Position numbers and translations under genes: made by a program. Shown here piece after piece: positions 60,211 through 64,000 of a DNA stretch of 64,000 bases (within the stretch, counting starts at the first letter, position 1; each line of letters begins with the position of its first letter). The notes under the pieces were generated by a model. That model did no database searches. It saw only the letters and a list, made by a program, of their open reading frames with translations, and had not been told where the DNA came from. Source of the DNA: Rhizophagus irregularis (taxonomy: Eukaryota > Glomeromycota > Glomeromycetes > Glomerales > Glomeraceae); the NCBI RefSeq assembly GCF_026210795.1, contig NC_089450.1:2790001-2854000 (forward strand). The letters run 5' to 3'.

Positions 60211-60467
60211 CTAAACTATAAATATCAGATTTTTTATCTTTTTTTGTAATTGATAATCTTTAAAATTATATTCAGGCATTCCTAATCCATTGGCCGTTGA
60301 ATTTGTTGAATTAGACGCTCTATTGATTTAGATCATTATCTTGATTTCAATAATTATTAAGTTGGCTTCGCTTAGCAACCTTTCCAGAATTAATTAACAA
60401 GAGAATCATTTTCCACCCTAAATCGCCTGTTATTTTCTTTATCAAGAAATATTTTCGTAAAATCATT

Positions 60468-61415
60468 CTAAAAACGATTGGAAGAAAATATTGATCGGAG
60501 GGGAAAAAGATTTCTTGATTTTAATAACCAAATTAGTTGCTTTTTAGTGTTGGTCGCCGTTATAATTGTAATTTCTGCAGCACGAGCATTTGAAGGTAAA
60601 TGGGCAAGCAAATAAACATTTTCGCCTGATCGAATTGCAAGGAAAGCGTCCCACAAGAAGTCTCCTATTTCAATAGATGGGTAAGACCAATCGGATGCGG
60701 GGGTTGGCGGGAATAAAATGAGAAGTGCTCCTTGCATGACCAAGTCATAAATCTCATAATACCCAATTTGTTTCCATAAGTTCATTAAGTCCGGATGAAT
60801 AAGAATTCCTTTCGCAATTACGTTAAGCTGTCTATTATTTTCGAATCCATCTTTGGAAGGATATTCCTCAGGAATTGGTTGTTGATGAATATGTGAATCA
60901 CTATTTAAATCTAATTGATACGCTTTTGGTCTAGGAGGAAATGGAACGAACCATTTATTTAAAATCAAATCTTCTTTATCTTTCAAATTCTTTCTCAACA
61001 TGCTGGGAGCGTAATTTATCACGTGAGGGCCTGCGGAGAGGAAATGGAATACTTGACGGTAAGGTTTCATCATATTAGCTAATTGTTTGTATCCTTCATC
61101 TAATAGATAAGTGAACACGATTATGGGTAAATTGCTCGCCCATGGAGATTTGATTTTTTGTTGGAAAGCGCGAATTCTATCCGCATCAAGTTGACCGACA
61201 TTATGCTCTATTTTGAGCTCTATCAACTTTTGATCATATTTTCCGAAATGCATAAGTAATATTTTAATAAAATATCTTGATATTGGAACTTTTCTCGTAA
61301 TTAATGTTTTACATACTGGGATATCTAAAAAAGTAGGGCCCAATCGCACAGCGTGGAATAATGCGTGAGATTTTTCCATAACGCACTTGCAACCATTCTG
61401 TTTTGGCGTAAGCAT
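60468..61415 (-). CDS. Unidentified 315-residue protein
   Basis: A long single frame with good protein character: ALFHAVRLGPTFLDIPVCKT, a basic segment, DADRIRAFQQKIKSPWASNL, a Pro-rich part (FPPRPKAYQLDL, QQPIPEEYPSKDG) and LAHLPSNARAAEITIITAT near the end. No domain is recognised and no membrane helix or signal is obvious. Another phase upstream reads MSKLVCHFKRCLRQNRMVAS and would lead into SHALFHAV after a one-base change in the short A run near 61380. The true start may therefore lie at about 61438, with a frameshift. A truncated tandem copy follows upstream at 61454-61830. Confidence 0.65.
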   Translation of the reverse strand: MLTPKQNGCKCVMEKSHALFHAVRLGPTFLDIPVCKTLITRKVPISRYFIKILLMHFGKYDQKLIELKIEHNVGQLDADRIRAFQQKIKSPWASNLPIIVFTYLLDEGYKQLANMMKPYRQVFHFLSAGPHVINYAPSMLRKNLKDKEDLILNKWFVPFPPRPKAYQLDLNSDSHIHQQPIPEEYPSKDGFENNRQLNVIAKGILIHPDLMNLWKQIGYYEIYDLVMQGALLILFPPTPASDWSYPSIEIGDFLWDAFLAIRSGENVYLLAHLPSNARAAEITIITATNTKKQLIWLLKSRNLFPLRSIFSSNRF

Positions 61416-61453
61416 CTTTTGAAATGACAGACCAGTTTGGACATGTCAATGCC

Positions 61454-61830
61454 TAAGATATTTTCGTAATATAGCTGCAAGATTTTGTAAAAATTGGTAA
61501 AGGCAAATTACTGGCCCATGGAGATATGTAATTTCTTTTGAAAAGCTCGAATTCTATCAAAATCAACTTGGTTCACATTATGTTCTATTTTAAGTTCAAT
61601 GAGTTAGGGCGGGTGGAAAAGGTACAAACTTTTTTATTTATAATATAGAGTTTTTGAGAGTTTGACATATCAAGTGAGGTTTGTAAATATTGAAATATAT
61701 ATAAAAGTAGGGCCCAATCGCACAGCGTGGAATAATGCATGAGATTTTCCATGACGCACTAGCAACCATTCTGTTTTGACGTAAGCATCTTTCGAAATGA
61801 CAGACCAGTTTCGACATGTCAATGCCAAAT
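61454..61830 (-). pseudogene. Truncated tandem copy of the 315-residue gene
   Basis: 61702-61830 is nearly identical to the 5' end of the neighbouring gene and its upstream bases (61325-61450), including MSKLVCHF and RCLRQNRMVAS. 61490-61615 matches an internal part of the same gene (61140-61255): KIEHNVNQVDFDRIRAFQ. The middle is missing and the rest is broken, so this is a deletion derivative of a local duplication. Confidence 0.8.
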
Positions 61831-62790
61831 TAAGTGGGTAGTCGATGTATATATATATTTATCTTAATTTCTTATTCGAAATTCTGAAAATATTGTTGCA
61901 TTTTAATAAATTAAGTAATGGTTGCAGCACAAAATTTAAAATCTTAATTTTCGATAAAACCGATTCAGATAAAAACATAAATATGAAAAATTTTTTGGTC
62001 AATAAAATAAGTATTTTTGTTCATGAACTACTCCTTTTTATAAAAAAATCGGATCCGAGTCAACCGAATAACCCAGTGATTTCAGGATAAAATTTTATCT
62101 AGCCTATTTTAGGATACATGAAAGCGAAAAGGAAATTATTAGTTGAAGATCATTTTCTCAGAGTCAGTGTATACATTTATAAATAAACAAGTCTCGTTCT
62201 AAAAAAGGAAGGAAATGAATGAATGATAATTAAATTTGTATTGAATATTCACGGATGTAATATAAATGAATACTCCGGAAAAAAATTACCTAACGAATTA
62301 TAACAACGAATAGTAGAAAAGTAAATGGAAAATAATTTTGGAAATTAAATAAACGTAAAAATGGATTTATAACATTTATTATATGATTGTGTCTTTGTCT
62401 CTCGAAAAAATATTATTTTACATATCATCCAAAAATTTTTAATAGTTTTAATACAAGTTACAATAATAAAAAAATTGGCGGTCAAAATATGTATGTGCGT
62501 GGAAAAATAAAATAATCTTACTACTAAAATTAGAAATTTTTTTTTATTATTATTATGTAAATTTAATTTTGAAAAACAAAATCAGTATATTTTTTATAGT
62601 TTTAAATGGGAAATGGTGAATTTTTAGTCAAGTAACCAATTTGTACAATCAAAAGGGTTACCACCCTAATAATTTTTATTCTCTCTCATGATGGAAACAA
62701 ATCTCTGAGCGAGAATAGAATTGTATAAAATAGTAATAATACTAAAAAATATTCGAATATTCGAATACTTTTTGTCGATCTAAAAAAACA
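61831..62790. other. Intergenic region
   Basis: AT-rich. The frame at 61845-62090 looks like chance. No repeats or RNA genes recognised. Confidence 0.45.
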
Positions 62791-62796
62791 CCAGTT

Positions 62797-62850
62797 TTTT
62801 ACTGCGGTATAATTATTATTATTTTTTTTTACTGCGGTGTAACTATTATT
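62797..62850. repeat. Direct repeat TTTTTACTGCGGT
   Basis: TTTTTTACTGCGGTATAATT and TTTTTTACTGCGGTGTAACT follow each other about 29 bp apart, just left of a large hairpin. Confidence 0.6.
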
Positions 62851-62867
62851 TTTTTTTTGACTGGTTT

Positions 62868-62981
62868 GCAAATGTATCGTTCTTATACGATCAGGTGCTA
62901 TGTTCTTATACGACGTATATGTCATATAATATAGGTCGTATAAGATAGTATGTCGTACACGTACAAGAAAGATACATTTGC
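62868..62981. other. Long imperfect hairpin, about 114 nt
   Basis: The outer arms are GCAAATGTATCGTTCTTATACG (trimmed to 62868-62889) and its near-perfect inverse at 62960-62981. Inside, TTCTTATACGAC and GTCGTATAAGAT pair as well. The whole forms an almost continuous foldback with a short centre. It could be a tiny MITE or, if transcribed, a small-RNA precursor. Confidence 0.6.
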
Positions 62982-62995
62982 GACTGGTTTAAGAA

Positions 62996-64000
62996 AAAAA
63001 ATAATTACAAAAATACATTTAAGGGAAATCAATAAAAAGTTTAACATATAAATTTGTAATAACAATAATTATTTGATCTCTATATTGTTATCGCTTGGTT
63101 ATTTTGTCTTCAAAGTGGACAAAAAATTAAACATTAAGTTCACAAAACGATATTTCAAGTTTCCTCAAAATACAACAAATACCTATATAAATCAAACTGT
63201 GCAATATACCCCTGCATAATCGTTGTACCAAACGTTACAACCTTGTTAAAAAACTTGAAATTTGATATTTGTGATACCATGCCATGTAATAATTATTAAT
63301 TGTGTAATTTCTTCAGCCCTTTCATAACTGATAATAAAAAAAAAAAATTCCCAAAGTCAAGTCACCAATCATTTTCGTTGGATATACCAGTATTACTATA
63401 TGGTTCTTTAAGCCGGTACAAAACAATGGGCTGTTGATAGTTAACGATAATATTAATTTTGTTAATTAAACACTTCCAGAAAAGTTAAGCATCTTATGCA
63501 TGAACCATATTTTTATTTAAACTTATGATGATGATGGTAATTTCGAGTTCATAATTCAAATGATAAACTTACGACAGGAGTTCTAAAACAAACTGTAGTA
63601 CAATATGACTAACTCAGTAAATTCACTCAATGAATTAAAACAAAACTTTTACGCCAAAAGTGTCTTTTGTACGATATAAAAAATGCTTTCATTATAAAAA
63701 AAATTTTAATATATAAATAATGCGCGTTCCGTTATTTCGGAGATAAGTTTTTTTTTATATTGTATATTTTAAATGATTTACTAAAAAAATTTTTTATATG
63801 TATATTTTTTTTTAAATGGTTCTAAAAAAGGAAAGACGGTAAATCTATTAATAAAACTTTCATCAATGGCATTATTTGCATTATAAAAAAAATTTTTATC
63901 TCGTAAATCTTTCCCAAATTTTTTGTAGTTATAATAGATTTTACAATCGGATCCATAAATTTTATATCTGAAGAACTTTTAATTACACGGTCCTATCCGA
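62996..64000. other. AT-rich right edge, no feature seen
   Basis: No coding frame, terminal repeat or RNA gene is apparent up to the window end. Confidence 0.5.

Overview
The window looks like nuclear DNA of an arbuscular-mycorrhizal (Glomeromycotina) fungus, most like Rhizophagus. I infer this from the strong A+T bias, the short GT-AG introns of about 45-100 nt, the heavy load of decayed DNA transposons, and a Cys-rich/TKL-like protein kinase of the kind greatly expanded in that lineage. No database search was possible, so the assignment rests on sequence character only. I recognised no tRNA, rRNA or CRISPR array.

Layout. 0-1.6 kb: the 3' part of a hAT transposase that runs off the left edge. 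4.2-4.7 kb: a frameshifted Asn/Gln-rich gene. 5.8-7.5 kb: a decayed Tc1/mariner transposase between two short TIR elements. 7.9-11.9 kb: the first of three large elements that share the terminal motif CTTTGCAGAAA and carry tandem arrays of tiny splice-site-bounded cassettes. 12-15 kb: broken exon-like fragments. 20.6-21.3 kb: a Mutator-like foldback element with a 9-bp target duplication. 21.8-22.2 kb: a kinase tail cut off at the edge of the next element. 22.2-29.0 kb: two abutting elements of the CTTTGCAGAAA family; one holds a decayed multi-exon gene with a MITE filling an intron.

30.4-35.4 kb is the best gene of the window: a protein kinase preceded by four tandem Cys-rich units, with six exon blocks and one frameshift plus one nonsense codon between units 1 and 2. 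38.3-39.4 kb is a Tc1 relic split by a hAT relic. 39.7-48.4 kb is debris of unidentified ORFs ending in two better-preserved exon-like pieces.

48.7-50.3 kb encodes a seven-helix receptor-like protein in eight exons on the minus strand. 55.4-56.9 kb encodes a second multi-helix membrane protein in seven exons, also minus. Between them lie a possible small plus-strand gene (50.7-51.3 kb), a cluster of TIR elements (52.1-53.7 kb) and an unidentified two-exon gene (53.8-54.3 kb). 58.6-59.4 kb holds an intact Asn/Gln-rich gene paralogous to the broken one at 4.2 kb. 59.8-61.8 kb holds a two-exon candidate membrane protein, an unidentified 315-residue ORF and a truncated tandem copy of that ORF. 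The last kilobase is empty apart from a long hairpin at 62.9 kb.

The most unusual structure is the CTTTGCAGAAA-bounded family: a CACGTG/CACATG-containing, pyrimidine-rich leader is followed by repeated units of pyrimidine tract, AG, about 28-45 nt of GC-richer sequence and GTAAGT/GTGAGT. At least two copies have recognisably homologous cassettes. It looks like a mobile micro-exon array. Exon joins throughout are my reading of the splice signals and are not supported by transcript data.
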